The notes: generated from the sequence alone by a model not told the origin. Positions 35,121-44,246 are shown, numbered from the stretch's first letter. The stretch: 64,000 nt of DNA from Herbaspirillum rhizosphaerae_A (GCF_046025915.1 NZ_JAQQFR010000001.1:248001-312000); one strand, 5' to 3'. Numbers and translations: made by a program.

Positions 35121-35924
35121 ATGTTGGAGAACCGTCTTGAAGTCCAGAATCTGAGCCACGCCTTCATCAAGGCCAACGGCGAAGAAATTCGTATTTTCCA
35201 AAACCTCAATTTCACGGTGGGCAAAGCCGAGATCGTGGCGATCGTCGGTCGCAGCGGTGCGGGCAAGAGCACGCTGTTCAACCTGATCTCCGGCCTGTTG
35301 ACACCGAGCGCCGGCAAGATCGCGCTGGGCGAAAAAGCCGACGGCACGCCGGGCAGCATCGCGTACATGCTGCAGAAAGATTTGCTGCTGCCGTGGCGCA
35401 CGATTCTTGAGAACGCCGTGCTGGGTATCGAGCTGCATCGTCCTGTGACTGAGGCTGATCGCACGCGCGCCAAAGTAATGCTGGGCCGCTATGGCCTGGA
35501 GTCGGTCGCCAACGCTTATCCGCATTCGCTGTCGGGTGGCATGAAACAACGCGTCGCCCTGACGCGCACGCTGCTGGCGGATCCTTCAGTGGTGCTGCTG
35601 GATGAACCTTTCTCGGCGCTCGACTACGAGACGCGGCTGATGCTGGAGAACGATGTCATCAGCCTCACCCGCACCGAAGGCACCAGCGTCATTTTGGTGA
35701 CGCACGATATCGATGAAGCCATCGCCATGAGCAACCGCATCGTCGTGCTCGGCGGACGTCCGGCAAAGATCACACGCGAAGAAAAAATCCTGCTCACCGT
35801 CGAGGGCATTACCGATGGCGACCGCGATGCGGTGACGGCACGCGGTGCGCCGGAGTTTCCCTTGTTTCACAAGGAAATCTGGAATGCCTTGCGTGCGAGC
35901 GATGTCGCGCACGCAAGCGTTTAA
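35121..35924 (+). CDS. NitT/TauT-family ABC transporter ATP-binding protein
   Basis: 267 residues. Walker A GRSGAGKSTLF, Q-loop MLQKDLLLPWRTILENA, signature LSGGMKQRVALTRTL, Walker B VVLLDEPFSALDYETR and H-loop LVTHDIDEAIAMSNRI are intact; the LLPWRT Q-loop is characteristic of the SsuB/TauB/ThiY-type subgroup. First gene of a five-gene uptake/amidase/regulator locus. The start is the ATG at 35121 with CGGAG 4-8 nt upstream. Confidence 0.92.
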   Translation: MLENRLEVQNLSHAFIKANGEEIRIFQNLNFTVGKAEIVAIVGRSGAGKSTLFNLISGLLTPSAGKIALGEKADGTPGSIAYMLQKDLLLPWRTILENAVLGIELHRPVTEADRTRAKVMLGRYGLESVANAYPHSLSGGMKQRVALTRTLLADPSVVLLDEPFSALDYETRLMLENDVISLTRTEGTSVILVTHDIDEAIAMSNRIVVLGGRPAKITREEKILLTVEGITDGDRDAVTARGAPEFPLFHKEIWNALRASDVAHASV

Positions 35925-35951
35925 GCCGAACCGAGTGAAGAAAGGGATCTC

Positions 35952-36716
35952 ATGAAAAGAAAGAACAATGGCGCGACGATGATCGTCACCACCATCCTGA
36001 TTGTGCTGGTTGTGTTGTGGCAGATGGCGGCGCAGGCCAATCTGATCAACGGCCAGCTGCTCGGTTCGCCGCTGGGTATTTATCGTTCGGCCGTGATCGG
36101 CTTCACCAAGGGACAACTGCTGTACGACACTTGGGTGACGCTGTTCGAAACGCTGTTCGGGCTGGTGCTGGGCAGCGGTCTGGGTATCGTGCTGGGACTG
36201 GTGCTGTGGTTTTATCCGCGCACCTCAGACATCGTCGAGCAGTTTTCCATCCTGCTCAACAGCATTCCAAAAATCGCGCTCGGCCCGCTGATCATCATCT
36301 GGTTCGGCTCCGGCATGGTGTCGAAAATCTGGCTGGCCGGCATTTCGACCTTTGCGGTGGCGATGATCTCTTCCTGCGCGGCGGCACAGGAAGTCGACAA
36401 GGATTTACTGAACCTTTTCAAATCGTTCAAGGCGCAGCGCGCGATGATCTTCAAGAAGCTGATCGTGCCGGCGTCGATCCCGTGGATTTTCTCCATCTTC
36501 CGCATCAACATCGGCTTCGCGCTGATCGGCGCGGTGGTGGGTGAATTCATTGCTTCAGAAAACGGATTGGGACATGCGGTGTTCGTCGCCGGCTCGCTGT
36601 TCGATCTTAATAGTGTCTGGCTGGGCGTCATCATTCTGACGCTGATGGCCGCAGTTCTTACCTGGGTTGTCCAATTAATCGAAGAGAGGATCGTTTCATG
36701 GAAAACAGAACAATGA
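35952..36716 (+). CDS. NitT/TauT-family ABC transporter permease
   Basis: 254 residues of the SsuC/TauC-like binding-protein-dependent permease family. Six hydrophobic segments are apparent (TTILIVLVVLWQMAAQ, LFGLVLGSGLGIVLGLVL, WLGVIILTLMAAVLTWVV). The family motif NSIPKIALGPLIIIWFG and the EAA-type loop LNLFKSFKAQRAMIFKKLIV are present. Its 3' end overlaps the binding-protein gene by 19 bp, suggesting coupled translation. Confidence 0.9.
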   Translation: MKRKNNGATMIVTTILIVLVVLWQMAAQANLINGQLLGSPLGIYRSAVIGFTKGQLLYDTWVTLFETLFGLVLGSGLGIVLGLVLWFYPRTSDIVEQFSILLNSIPKIALGPLIIIWFGSGMVSKIWLAGISTFAVAMISSCAAAQEVDKDLLNLFKSFKAQRAMIFKKLIVPASIPWIFSIFRINIGFALIGAVVGEFIASENGLGHAVFVAGSLFDLNSVWLGVIILTLMAAVLTWVVQLIEERIVSWKTEQ

Positions 36717-37705
36717 ATCGCACAATGAGTTTCACATTCATGCATGCCCGCCGTCTGCTCGGTGCCACCCTGATTGCTGCGGCCTGCGTTGCCGCGCCGG
36801 CCAGCAATGCCGCTGAAAAGGCGGTGATCTATCAGGCCTTCCAGTCGATTCAGTATCTGCCGCTGTATGTGGCGATGAATGAAGGCCTGTTCACCAAACA
36901 CGGACTGGAAGTGCAGAAGGTGACTGCCGGCGGCGGCGCGCAAGGCGTGGCGGCGGTGATCGGCGGGCATGCGGATTTCTCGCTGCAGGATCCGATGACG
37001 GCGGTGCTGGCCAACCTCAAGGGCGCATCGCTGGTGAACGTGGCGATGGTGGTATCAGGCGTGCCGGTGTGGATGGTGGCACCGCCAAATTCGCCGATCA
37101 AGTCGATCGCCGATCTCAAGGACCAGACCATTTCGGCTGCATTGCCGCCGTCGACCAGCACTTACCTGCTGCAAAATCTGCTGAAGGAAAAGGGCTTGTC
37201 CAACGTCAAGCTCAACACCGTCTCGATCGGCACAGAAATCTCGCCGGTGACAGCCGGCCGCGCAGCTGCTGCGACGCTGTATCAGCCGCAGGTGGAACAG
37301 GCATTGGCGAACGGCTACAAGATCGTCTATGACTTCGCCAAGCAGTATGACGGCGTGTATGCGTTCTCGACCATCGACACGCTGAAGTCGACGATCCAGA
37401 AGCGTCCGCAAATGGTGCAAAGTTTTGTGAGCGCCATCGCCGACGCCGAGAAGCTGATGCAAACCAATCCGCAAGTGGCGTATCGTGTAGCGGTGGCGGA
37501 ATTTCCTTCACTGGAAAAGAGCGTGGTGGAAGCGGCTGTGAAGCGTCTGCTGGATCAGAAGATCTATCCGGCGACGCCATCGATTTCCAAACAGGCGTTC
37601 CAGGCTGGTCTTGATCTGCAGATTTCCATCGGCAACATCAAGGCAGGCGAAGTCACTTACGATAGCGCTGTGGACAACAGCTTTGCCGAAAAAGTAAGCA
37701 AGTAG
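36698..37705 (+). CDS. NitT/TauT-family ABC substrate-binding protein
   Basis: 335 residues with a signal peptide (ARRLLGATLIAAACVAAPASNAA, cleavage near NAA-E). Family text: QSIQYLPLYVAMNEGLFTKH, GLEVQKVTAGGGAQGVAAVI, HADFSLQDPM and DLKDQTISAALPPSTSTYLL, as in NMT1/SsuA-like proteins that bind sulfonates, nitrate, pyrimidine precursors and related compounds. An ATG at 36713 is an alternative start. Together with the following amidase, a nitrogen-containing amide substrate is likely. Confidence 0.9.
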   Translation: MENRTMNRTMSFTFMHARRLLGATLIAAACVAAPASNAAEKAVIYQAFQSIQYLPLYVAMNEGLFTKHGLEVQKVTAGGGAQGVAAVIGGHADFSLQDPMTAVLANLKGASLVNVAMVVSGVPVWMVAPPNSPIKSIADLKDQTISAALPPSTSTYLLQNLLKEKGLSNVKLNTVSIGTEISPVTAGRAAAATLYQPQVEQALANGYKIVYDFAKQYDGVYAFSTIDTLKSTIQKRPQMVQSFVSAIADAEKLMQTNPQVAYRVAVAEFPSLEKSVVEAAVKRLLDQKIYPATPSISKQAFQAGLDLQISIGNIKAGEVTYDSAVDNSFAEKVSK

Positions 37706-37706
37706 T

Positions 37707-37766
37707 TGGTAACTAAGTGGTAACTAAGTAGTCCGCAGACCGGCTGGCATTGTTCGCTCGGTCTGC
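37707..37766 (+). promoter_or_regulatory. Tandem 11-bp repeat and stem-loop between binding protein and amidase genes
   Basis: TGGTAACTAAG occurs twice in direct tandem (37707-37717, 37718-37728), just after the stop codon. It is followed by GCAGACCG (37735-37742) and CGGTCTGC (37759-37766), a perfect 8-bp stem with a 16-nt loop and no T-run. The stem probably protects the upstream mRNA end or partly attenuates the amidase gene. Confidence 0.6.
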
Positions 37767-37827
37767 AACTTGGCCATTCCCTGCGAGCGGTACGCACCCG
37801 CAGGCCGCACATTCTGAAGAGCAGATC

Positions 37828-39087
37828 ATGAGCACATCACACACGCAAGAGACAAACCAGGCGGTACTCTCATCGGCGGTCGCGACGGCGGACCGCATCG
37901 AGGATACGCTGAAGGCGTTCACTTATCGTCCCGACGCCTATCCAGACGTGAACGCCGGTACGGGCCCCCTCGCCGGCATTCCGGTAGCCGTCAAGGATCT
38001 GATCGACACGGCAGACATGCCGACTACTTATGGCTCGAAGATTTTTCAAGGCTATCAGCCGCAAAAAGATGCCTGGATCGTCACCAGGCTGCGCGCAGCG
38101 GGCGCGGTGATCTTCGGCAAAACGGTGACCACGGAATTCGCCTGGCGCGATCCGGGTGCGACCGTCAATCCATGGAATACCGGCCACAGCCCGGGCGGCT
38201 CGTCGAGCGGATCGGCGGCAGCCGTGGGTGCCGGCATCGTGCCGATCGCACTGGGCACGCAGACCGTCGGCTCGGTGATTCGTCCGGCGTCGTACTGCGG
38301 CGCGGTGGGCTACAAACCAACGTTCGGACTGATCCCGACCGATGGCGTGCATGCGCTGGCGCCGACGCTGGATCATCTTGGCTTCATCACATCGAGCTTT
38401 TACTGGGCGGCGGTCTGCCACGCGGTTATCGCACGCGACAACGCCATTGCCGCACCAGCATCGGCCAAGGCATTTGCCGCAGGCGTGAAGCCGCGCAAGA
38501 TCGGCGTCTATCGTTCCTCGCAATGGGCGCAGGTGGAAGGCGATGTGCAGCAAAACTTTGACGCCGTGGTGCGCCGCCTGGAAGCGCTGGGCGTGGAATG
38601 CGTCGATGCGGATCTGGGCATGGATATCCGCGATCTCAACAAACTGGTGGTGGACGTGCTCGCCTACGAGGCGCGCGCCGCCATCTACGACGACATCAAG
38701 GATGCCGAAGCGCTGGCCGGCCCTTACACGCGCGAGCTGGTGAGCCGCGGTGCAACGATTTCCAAAGAGACTTACCTTGGCTTGATTGAGCAGGTCGGCG
38801 AGCTGCGCGCCGGTCGCGACGCGCTGTTGAAAGATCTCGATGCGATCATCACGATCACCTCGCCGACGACAGCGCTGAAGGGATTGGAGAAGACCGGCGA
38901 CGCGTCTTTCTGCGCACCGGCGACGCTGCTCGGCTTGCCGGCGGTGACAACGCCGTCGGGATTTTCGACGGACTTCCTGCCGTACGGCGTGCAACTGATC
39001 GGACGCGCGGATGGCGATCTGGCCCTGTTGCAAACCGGCCAGTGGCTGAGCACGATCCTGCCGTCGATGAAGCCTGCATCGCTGTGA
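37828..39087 (+). CDS. Amidase-signature family amidase
   Basis: 419 residues from the ATG at 37828; 26 upstream codons are open, but fall in the stem-loop region. The Ser-cisSer-Lys triad of the family is present: Lys56 (IPVAVKDLID), cis-Ser125 (SPGGSSSGSA) and nucleophile Ser149 (GTQTVGSVIRPAS), so hydrolysis of a carboxamide to acid plus ammonia is expected. C-terminal LGLPAVTTPSG and PYGVQLIGRA complete the family pattern. In operon with the ABC importer, it probably acts on the imported compound or its product. Confidence 0.9.
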   Translation: MSTSHTQETNQAVLSSAVATADRIEDTLKAFTYRPDAYPDVNAGTGPLAGIPVAVKDLIDTADMPTTYGSKIFQGYQPQKDAWIVTRLRAAGAVIFGKTVTTEFAWRDPGATVNPWNTGHSPGGSSSGSAAAVGAGIVPIALGTQTVGSVIRPASYCGAVGYKPTFGLIPTDGVHALAPTLDHLGFITSSFYWAAVCHAVIARDNAIAAPASAKAFAAGVKPRKIGVYRSSQWAQVEGDVQQNFDAVVRRLEALGVECVDADLGMDIRDLNKLVVDVLAYEARAAIYDDIKDAEALAGPYTRELVSRGATISKETYLGLIEQVGELRAGRDALLKDLDAIITITSPTTALKGLEKTGDASFCAPATLLGLPAVTTPSGFSTDFLPYGVQLIGRADGDLALLQTGQWLSTILPSMKPASL

Positions 39088-39089
39088 TG

Positions 39090-39126
39090 ATGGCGGGCCG
39101 GCGCAGTGCTTGCGCCAGCCCGCCAT
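39090..39126. terminator. Long GC-rich hairpin after the amidase gene
   Basis: ATGGCGGGC and GGCGCA on one side pair with TGCGCC and GCCCGCCAT on the other, giving a 15-bp stem interrupted by one C/A mismatch with a 5-nt loop. No T-run follows, so termination may be partial, allowing some read-through into the GntR gene. Confidence 0.6.
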
Positions 39127-39236
39127 GCAAGACAAAATACCGTCGTAGTACTAAAGACAGAGCTCAACCCATTGAGCCGCCAAGAGCAGGAGAACGAACA
39201 CCGCCTGCCAGCCGAGACACCCAATAGAAGCCACGC

Positions 39237-39923
39237 ATGCCGAAAGCCTTCAAGACTATCGAACAACAAGTTCTCAGCCTGCTGAGAAACGACATCCTCG
39301 CCGGCAAATACCGCCCCGGCGACAAGCTGCGGCAAGATGAAGTCGCCAAACGTTTTGAAGTGAGCACCACGCCGGTGCGCGAAGCCTTTCGCGGCCTGCG
39401 CTCGGAAGGTCTGGTACTGATCGATGCAAATAAAGGCGTGGTGGTCAAAGGGCTGACGGTGAAGGATGTGGCGGAGATCTACGAACTGCGCATCGCACTG
39501 GAACCGCTACTGGCGAAGAAAGCGGTGAGTTCGATCTCGCCTGAATCGCTGGAAGCAGCGAATATCATCCACGAAGAAATGTGCGCCTCGACCGATCCGC
39601 ATCGATGGTCAGCGCTGAATCGTGAATTCCATATCAAGCTGATGATGAGCGAAGAAGATTCTCGGCTCTACGAGATCGTGAAAAATCTGCTCGTTGTCGC
39701 CGAGCCTTATGTCTCGCTGTCCATCTTCATGCACCCCAAGATTCTGCAAGTGGACAACGAAGAACACGGCATGATCCTCGAAGGCTTCAACAAGAAGAAC
39801 GGCCGGCTGGTGCAAAAAATCGTCAAACAGCATCTGGAACAAACCCTCGCCGCCATTCAGGACTCGGTCAACGAGAAGACCTTGCGGCAGATGGGCACAC
39901 CGGCGAAGACGTCCGCCAGATAA
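39237..39923 (+). CDS. GntR-family regulator with FCD domain
   Basis: 228 residues. The winged HTH is RNDILAGKYRPGDKLRQDEV, then AKRFEVSTTPVREAFRGLRS. The FCD effector domain follows, with VAEIYELRIALEPLLA and metal/ligand-binding His positions (NREFHIKLMM, EEHGMILEGFNKKNG, VKQHLEQTL). It is the last gene of the importer/amidase cluster in the same direction, and the palindrome at 35027-35049 is its most likely operator. FCD regulators usually respond to a small organic acid of the pathway they control. Confidence 0.88.
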   Translation: MPKAFKTIEQQVLSLLRNDILAGKYRPGDKLRQDEVAKRFEVSTTPVREAFRGLRSEGLVLIDANKGVVVKGLTVKDVAEIYELRIALEPLLAKKAVSSISPESLEAANIIHEEMCASTDPHRWSALNREFHIKLMMSEEDSRLYEIVKNLLVVAEPYVSLSIFMHPKILQVDNEEHGMILEGFNKKNGRLVQKIVKQHLEQTLAAIQDSVNEKTLRQMGTPAKTSAR

Positions 39924-40031
39924 GTCGCGCTTGTCTTCTCGCTTCAGCAACATCAGACTTATGCCATGATGCTGCTGGCGTCGCGCCGGGGCCGCATTCT
40001 CCGGACGCTCTCTACTCAGAAAGACAACCAC

Positions 40032-40463
40032 ATGACTATCGACTGGGCGGGCTTCACACCCTGGACTTCTCTTGCCGGCGGGCTGCTGATCGGGCTGGCC
40101 GTGGCATTACTGATTTTGTTCAACGGCCGGATTGCCGGTATCAGCGGCATCCTGGGCGGACTATTGCGACCATCGAAGGGCGATGTCTTCTGGCGCGTGG
40201 CGTTTATCGCCGGACTGATTGCTGCGCCGCTGGCATATGGTCTTGCGGCATCCTTGCCAACGGTCACCATCGAAGCCGGCACGCCGACGCTGATCATCGC
40301 CGGCTTGCTGGTGGGACTGGGTACGCGCTATGGCTCGGGCTGCACCAGTGGGCACGGCGTATGCGGCTTGTCGCGGCTATCCGTGCGTTCGCTGGTGGCG
40401 ACGGTCACCTTCATGGCAGCCGGGTTCGTTACCGTGTTTGTCGTGCGCCATGTGCTCGGCTGA
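40032..40463 (+). CDS. YeeE/YedE-family membrane protein, first half
   Basis: 143 residues from the ATG at 40032, the usual family N-terminus (TIDWAGFTPWTSLAGGLLIG). Four hydrophobic segments and the conserved GSGCTSGHGVCGLSRLSVRS motif with two cysteines are seen; this motif of the YeeE fold is implicated in thiosulfate or sulfur-species uptake. The partner half follows after 10 bp. In full-length YeeE both halves are one chain; here they are two genes. Confidence 0.88.
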   Translation: MTIDWAGFTPWTSLAGGLLIGLAVALLILFNGRIAGISGILGGLLRPSKGDVFWRVAFIAGLIAAPLAYGLAASLPTVTIEAGTPTLIIAGLLVGLGTRYGSGCTSGHGVCGLSRLSVRSLVATVTFMAAGFVTVFVVRHVLG

Positions 40464-40473
40464 GGAGGACGGC

Positions 40474-40926
40474 ATGTCTATCGTAACGGCACTCATCGCC
40501 GGATTGATTTTCGGCATCGGACTGATCGTATCGGGCATGACCGATCCTGCAAAAGTAACCGGCTTTCTGGATCTGGCCGGCAGCTGGAATCCTTCGCTCG
40601 CATTCGTCATGGCCGGTGCGATTCTGATCGGGTTTCCCGTATTTCGCTTTATCGGCACAAGAAAACAATCGCTGACGGGTGCGCCCCTGCGCCTGCCGAC
40701 GGACACCCGCATCGACCGCCGCCTCATCGCCGGTGCACTGCTGTTCGGCGCAGGCTGGGGACTTGCGGGTTATTGTCCCGGCCCGGCGCTGGCATCACTG
40801 GCCACAGGCAGCATGAAACCGGTGCTGTTCATCATCGCCATGCTTGCCGGGATGGCGATCTTTGAAATTCTGGAGCGTGTTGCTGCGGCGAGAAAGCACA
40901 CTGCATCGCAAGCACGAGGAGATTGA
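40474..40926 (+). CDS. YeeE/YedE-family membrane protein, second half (DUF6691 type)
   Basis: 150 residues from the ATG at 40474 with GAGGAGG at 40462-40468. It has IAGLIFGIGLIVSGMTDPAK and the conserved GWGLAGYCPGPALASL motif containing the functional Cys, plus hydrophobic C-terminal FIIAMLAGMAIFEIL. It completes the two-protein YeeE/YedE transporter with the preceding gene. The next gene starts 1 bp after its stop, so a single transcript is certain. Confidence 0.88.
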   Translation: MSIVTALIAGLIFGIGLIVSGMTDPAKVTGFLDLAGSWNPSLAFVMAGAILIGFPVFRFIGTRKQSLTGAPLRLPTDTRIDRRLIAGALLFGAGWGLAGYCPGPALASLATGSMKPVLFIIAMLAGMAIFEILERVAAARKHTASQARGD

Positions 40927-40927
40927 T

Positions 40928-41371
40928 TTGTCGCTCGCCGCCCCCTTCTTCTCATCGCTGATCGGCAAGCCCGTCTCGCATGTCTGGCAGGGCGCCGGTT
41001 CAGCCATCTTCATCGAGTTCGGTAAACTGCATGGCCAACGCAAATTGAATGGCGAGCCGGGCAACCCCACTGGTGATGTCACGCTAATGATTGAGTGGAG
41101 CTGGCGCATTGAACGTGCGCGATCCATTCTAGGAGGCAGTTGGACCTCCGAGCGACGCTGGGAAAAAATGTTCGAAAAGCTGATCGGCGAGACAGTTGTT
41201 GATGTGGAGTGCTTCGGTACCTTGCCGGAAATCTGCTTGTCACTCGGCAACGGCATGCGCGTGCTTTCGTTCATGACGGCGAGCGGACAACCTCAGTGGG
41301 CAATACTCACACGTCATCCTTCAATGGGCAGTCTGAGCGTCAAAGGCGGAAAGCTGTTCGTCGGAAAATAG
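40928..41371 (+). CDS. Unknown protein with TTG start, coupled to the YeeE pair
   Basis: 147 residues from a TTG at 40928, preceded by CGAGGAG at 40915-40921 inside the end of the upstream gene. Text such as LIGKPVSHVWQGAGSAIFIEF, TLMIEWSWRIERARSILGGSWTSE (split here by length), LIGETVVDVECFGTLPEI and LSLGNGMRVLSF suggests a small soluble alpha/beta protein. No signal peptide or membrane segment. Proteins of this shape are usually annotated as hypothetical; no function is claimed. Confidence 0.65.
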   Translation: MSLAAPFFSSLIGKPVSHVWQGAGSAIFIEFGKLHGQRKLNGEPGNPTGDVTLMIEWSWRIERARSILGGSWTSERRWEKMFEKLIGETVVDVECFGTLPEICLSLGNGMRVLSFMTASGQPQWAILTRHPSMGSLSVKGGKLFVGK

Positions 41372-41731
41372 CGCCGTCCCTTTGCGTCTGGCTCTGAAGA
41401 ATTTGCAGGGCGAGTGTCTCACCGCTTTCCGCGACGCATATCCGCCGCATATCACCCGCGCACAGACGGCACGACCTAGTTGCCATTCCAGTGTTTATTT
41501 TTAGTCATCACTCTCTGACTGATTGCGAACTTATTGCTGGCTTATTACTGATTTATTGTTCGGAAAATATTTCCTGCGATAAAGTTCTCCTCCATACTTG
41601 CCGTTAACAAACATCCAGTGCGAAACCTTCGCCGTCGTCTGTCTCTCTGCTTCAAACCGGCACAAAGATTGACATTGAAGGATTCGCAACTAAAGTCTTA
41701 ACGTGCACCGCAAGTAATCCGGGAGAAGAAC
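41372..41731. other. 360-bp intergenic region
   Basis: The stretch turns AT-rich after about 41480 (TTTATTTTTAGTCAT, TTATTACTGATTTATTG). Promoter-like hexamers can be picked, but none is compelling. No hairpin with T-run and no supported ORF. The end holds the ribosome site GGGAGAAG of the next gene. Confidence 0.5.
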
Positions 41732-42454
41732 ATGAAAAAAATCAACATGAACGTCAAGGACGAAGTCTACGAATCGCTGGATCGCGAATTCAAAAACTTC
41801 ATCCGCCTGTCATTGAAGTGCGACTCGGGTTTTGTCGCGCCGTCGTTCGATAGTTTTTTGTTGGCAAAACTATCAGACAACACGACCTTTTTGACTGAAG
41901 AAGCCGTGCAGCATCTGATGATGTCGGGCCAATATGCATGGGCTAAACGCGCGCTGGACAAGGATTTTCCGGACGTGGTGGCGATCCTGATTTCGCAGGC
42001 GTCGAACTACGGCTTTCATATCGCGGTACGCCAGGATTGGGGTTCCGACGACTTGTCGGCGGCGTCCAAGGCGTGGGCCACGGCCATCGTCAAGCAGGCC
42101 AAAGGCGATGAGTCGCAAATCGACATCCTCGCCGCGCAGATCAAATCGTCCGCAGTCAGCATCGCCCACGTGGAAGAGAAACTGAAGACTCCGGCATGGC
42201 GGCTCGCCGCGTCGCTGGCGCAACAACTGCACGATGCCAAGATCGCGGTCGAACACGCCCGCGGCAGCGTCGCGCATGAAAAGCTGGGCGCATTGCGCAG
42301 CTTGTTGAAACTGGGCATCGCATACGGCACGGTCAAGGAAAAAGACGAGAAGGAAATTCTGGAGCGCTTGCGCGTGAAGAAGCCTTATCTCTTTGAAGAG
42401 GAAGAAAGCTTCCTCACCCGCGCTATCGCCTGGTGGCGCAGCGTGTTTGCCTGA
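41732..42454 (+). CDS. Unknown cytoplasmic protein
   Basis: 240 residues after a GGGAGAAG ribosome site at 41719-41726. No signal peptide. Lys/Glu-rich helical text dominates: MKKINMNVKDEVYESLDREF, VEEKLKTPAWRLAASLAQQL, VEHARGSVAHEKLGALRSLL, EKDEKEILERLRVKKPYLF, with an aromatic C-terminus (RAIAWWRSVFA). No catalytic motif is recognised. Codon use is like that of the neighbours. It is isolated by 360 bp upstream and 105 bp downstream. Confidence 0.75.
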   Translation: MKKINMNVKDEVYESLDREFKNFIRLSLKCDSGFVAPSFDSFLLAKLSDNTTFLTEEAVQHLMMSGQYAWAKRALDKDFPDVVAILISQASNYGFHIAVRQDWGSDDLSAASKAWATAIVKQAKGDESQIDILAAQIKSSAVSIAHVEEKLKTPAWRLAASLAQQLHDAKIAVEHARGSVAHEKLGALRSLLKLGIAYGTVKEKDEKEILERLRVKKPYLFEEEESFLTRAIAWWRSVFA

Positions 42455-42559
42455 TCGCTTCCTGATCTGCGGCGACGCGGTTCGCAGGGTTGTGTCATCA
42501 TCAGTTGTGCATCAGACAAGACGAATAAACAAGACTGAGTATAACGAGGCCACACCAAG

Positions 42560-43435
42560 ATGAAGACATTCACGACACGAAGGAACCGAACAGCGGCGGT
42601 ATCAGTATTGTCGGTGCTGGCGATTCTGCTGACATGCAACTCTGCCGCGCAGGCACAAACTTCAGGAACCACGATGACGCAATCCACGCCCTCCTCCGTA
42701 CAAGCTGATCAATCGCTGGTCGCCCAGTTTGTGCCACACGGCACTTTGCGCGCATCGATCAATCTCGGCAATCCGGTATTAGCGAACCTCGATCCCAAGA
42801 CCGGCGCGCCGGTCGGCGTGTCCGTTGATCTGGCAACTGAGCTGGCCAAACGGCTCGGTGTACCGCTGCAACTGGTGGCGGTGAAGTCGGCGGGAAATTC
42901 GGTGGAGAACATCGAGCAAGACAAAGCCGACGTCGGCTTTTTTGCAGTTGACCCCAAGCGTGCGCAAGAGATCAGTTTCACCGGTCCCTATGTATTGATA
43001 GAAGGTTTTTACGCCGTACGTAACGATTCGCCGATCACCGCCAATGAACAAGTCGACAAGCCCGGCATCACCGTCGCGGTCGGCAAGGGCAGCGCCTACG
43101 ATCTTTTTCTCACCCGCGAATTGCACCAGGCGACGATCGTGCGCATCCCCACCTCTCCGGCGGTTGTGCAGGGCTTCATCGATCAGCATCTGAGCGTAGC
43201 CGCAGGCGTCAAGCAACAGCTTGAGCAAGATTCGGCAAAAGTCGGCGGCATGCGGATTCTGCCGCAGCGCTTCATGGTCATCCGCCAGGCGATGGGCGTA
43301 CCCAAGGCTCGCGGCGATGCGGCGGCTGCTTATCTGAGCAAGTTTGTCGAAGAGATGGCGGCATCCGGTTTTGTCGCGGCATCACTGGCCAAGAACGGCA
43401 TCGAAGGTGCGATCGTGGCCAAAGCCGGCGACTGA
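42560..43435 (+). CDS. Solitary family 3 solute-binding protein
   Basis: 291 residues with a signal peptide (VSVLSVLAILLTCNSAAQA, cleavage before QTS). Family 3 landmarks: HGTLRASINLGNPVLANLDP, VGVSVDLATELAKRLGVPL, ENIEQDKADVGFFAVDPKRA, ITVAVGKGSAYDLFL. No permease or ATPase genes adjoin, so it may feed an importer encoded elsewhere. The first-position Pro/Val in the GFS.DL motif (GVSVDL) suggests an amino-acid-like ligand; not assignable further. Confidence 0.85.
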   Translation: MKTFTTRRNRTAAVSVLSVLAILLTCNSAAQAQTSGTTMTQSTPSSVQADQSLVAQFVPHGTLRASINLGNPVLANLDPKTGAPVGVSVDLATELAKRLGVPLQLVAVKSAGNSVENIEQDKADVGFFAVDPKRAQEISFTGPYVLIEGFYAVRNDSPITANEQVDKPGITVAVGKGSAYDLFLTRELHQATIVRIPTSPAVVQGFIDQHLSVAAGVKQQLEQDSAKVGGMRILPQRFMVIRQAMGVPKARGDAAAAYLSKFVEEMAASGFVAASLAKNGIEGAIVAKAGD

Positions 43436-43656
43436 AACCTGAGTTGCCGGGTTACTGGTTTGCTGCGTTGCTGAAGACTATCAAAACGTCGCAATGATAT
43501 GTGGTGCCGGTATGTTTCCCGACCGCCGGCTCCGGTAGGTGCAATGCTGAATTGCGCGATTGGCGTGATTCTAAAGATGCTTTTTGACAGACGTGTGACG
43601 TAGTCGCATACGGGGCATTGTCCTTACCTAATTTTTCATCCCGTTTTCATCCCGAT

Positions 43657-44163
43657 ATGCATCAAGAAATCGCGGTCAGAAATGCACTGCCTGCCGACGC
43701 GGCAGTGCTTTGCCTGGCAGAACAGAAGACCAGCAGGACGCCCGGCCTGTTGATATCACAGCCGCACGAGTTTTCCGAGGCTGCCTTCAGGTCGAAGATT
43801 GCCCGGCTGGCTGACGCCGGTATTTATCTGGTCGCAGAGATCGATGGAAACGCGACCGGCCATGCGCTTCTTGAACCAATGCCGTTGGATTCCATGTCCC
43901 ACGTTTTTTCACTGACTATCGTCGTACATCCTGGACACACCGGATGTGGTGTGGGTACACGTCTGATGAACGCCCTGTTTGATTGGGCTAGCCGACATCC
44001 GCACGTTGAAAAAATTGAGCTTCGGGTCCGCGAAGGCAACGCAGGTGCCATACGCCTCTATCAGCGTTTTGGTTTTGTGGAGGAAGGACGTTTTGAGAAA
44101 CGCATAAAGCTGCCTGACGGCAACTACCTGGCCGATATCTCGATGGCCAGATTCCTCATTTGA
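43657..44163 (+). CDS. GNAT-family N-acetyltransferase
   Basis: 168 residues from the ATG at 43657 (MHQEIAVRNALPADAAVL); 13 upstream codons from a TTG are also open, and neither start has a strong ribosome site. The acetyl-CoA site HTGCGVGTRLMNALFDWA (R/Q-x-x-G-x-G/A type) follows the strand LTIVVHPG, and the C-terminal motif AIRLYQRFGFVEEGRF is typical of the RimI/PhnO-like and ribosomal-protein acetyltransferase group. Substrate unknown. Confidence 0.85.
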   Translation: MHQEIAVRNALPADAAVLCLAEQKTSRTPGLLISQPHEFSEAAFRSKIARLADAGIYLVAEIDGNATGHALLEPMPLDSMSHVFSLTIVVHPGHTGCGVGTRLMNALFDWASRHPHVEKIELRVREGNAGAIRLYQRFGFVEEGRFEKRIKLPDGNYLADISMARFLI

Positions 44164-44176
44164 TTTGACCCGCAAT

Positions 44177-44213
44177 AAAAAAGCCCGCGATCGGCGCGAG
44201 GCCGACGGCGGGC
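44177..44213 (-). terminator. Terminator-like hairpin reading on the minus strand
   Basis: GCCCGC (44183-44188) and TCGGC (44191-44195) pair with GCCGA (44201-44205) and GCGGGC (44208-44213). The six A residues at 44177-44182 become a T-run after the stem when read on the minus strand. The only annotated gene to its left is the plus-strand GNAT gene, and no minus-strand gene ends here, so either it serves an unannotated minus-strand RNA or it acts as a plain 3' hairpin for GNAT. Confidence 0.55.
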
Positions 44214-44246
44214 AAATCAGTCTTTCGACCGAGAGGAGACGACGTG

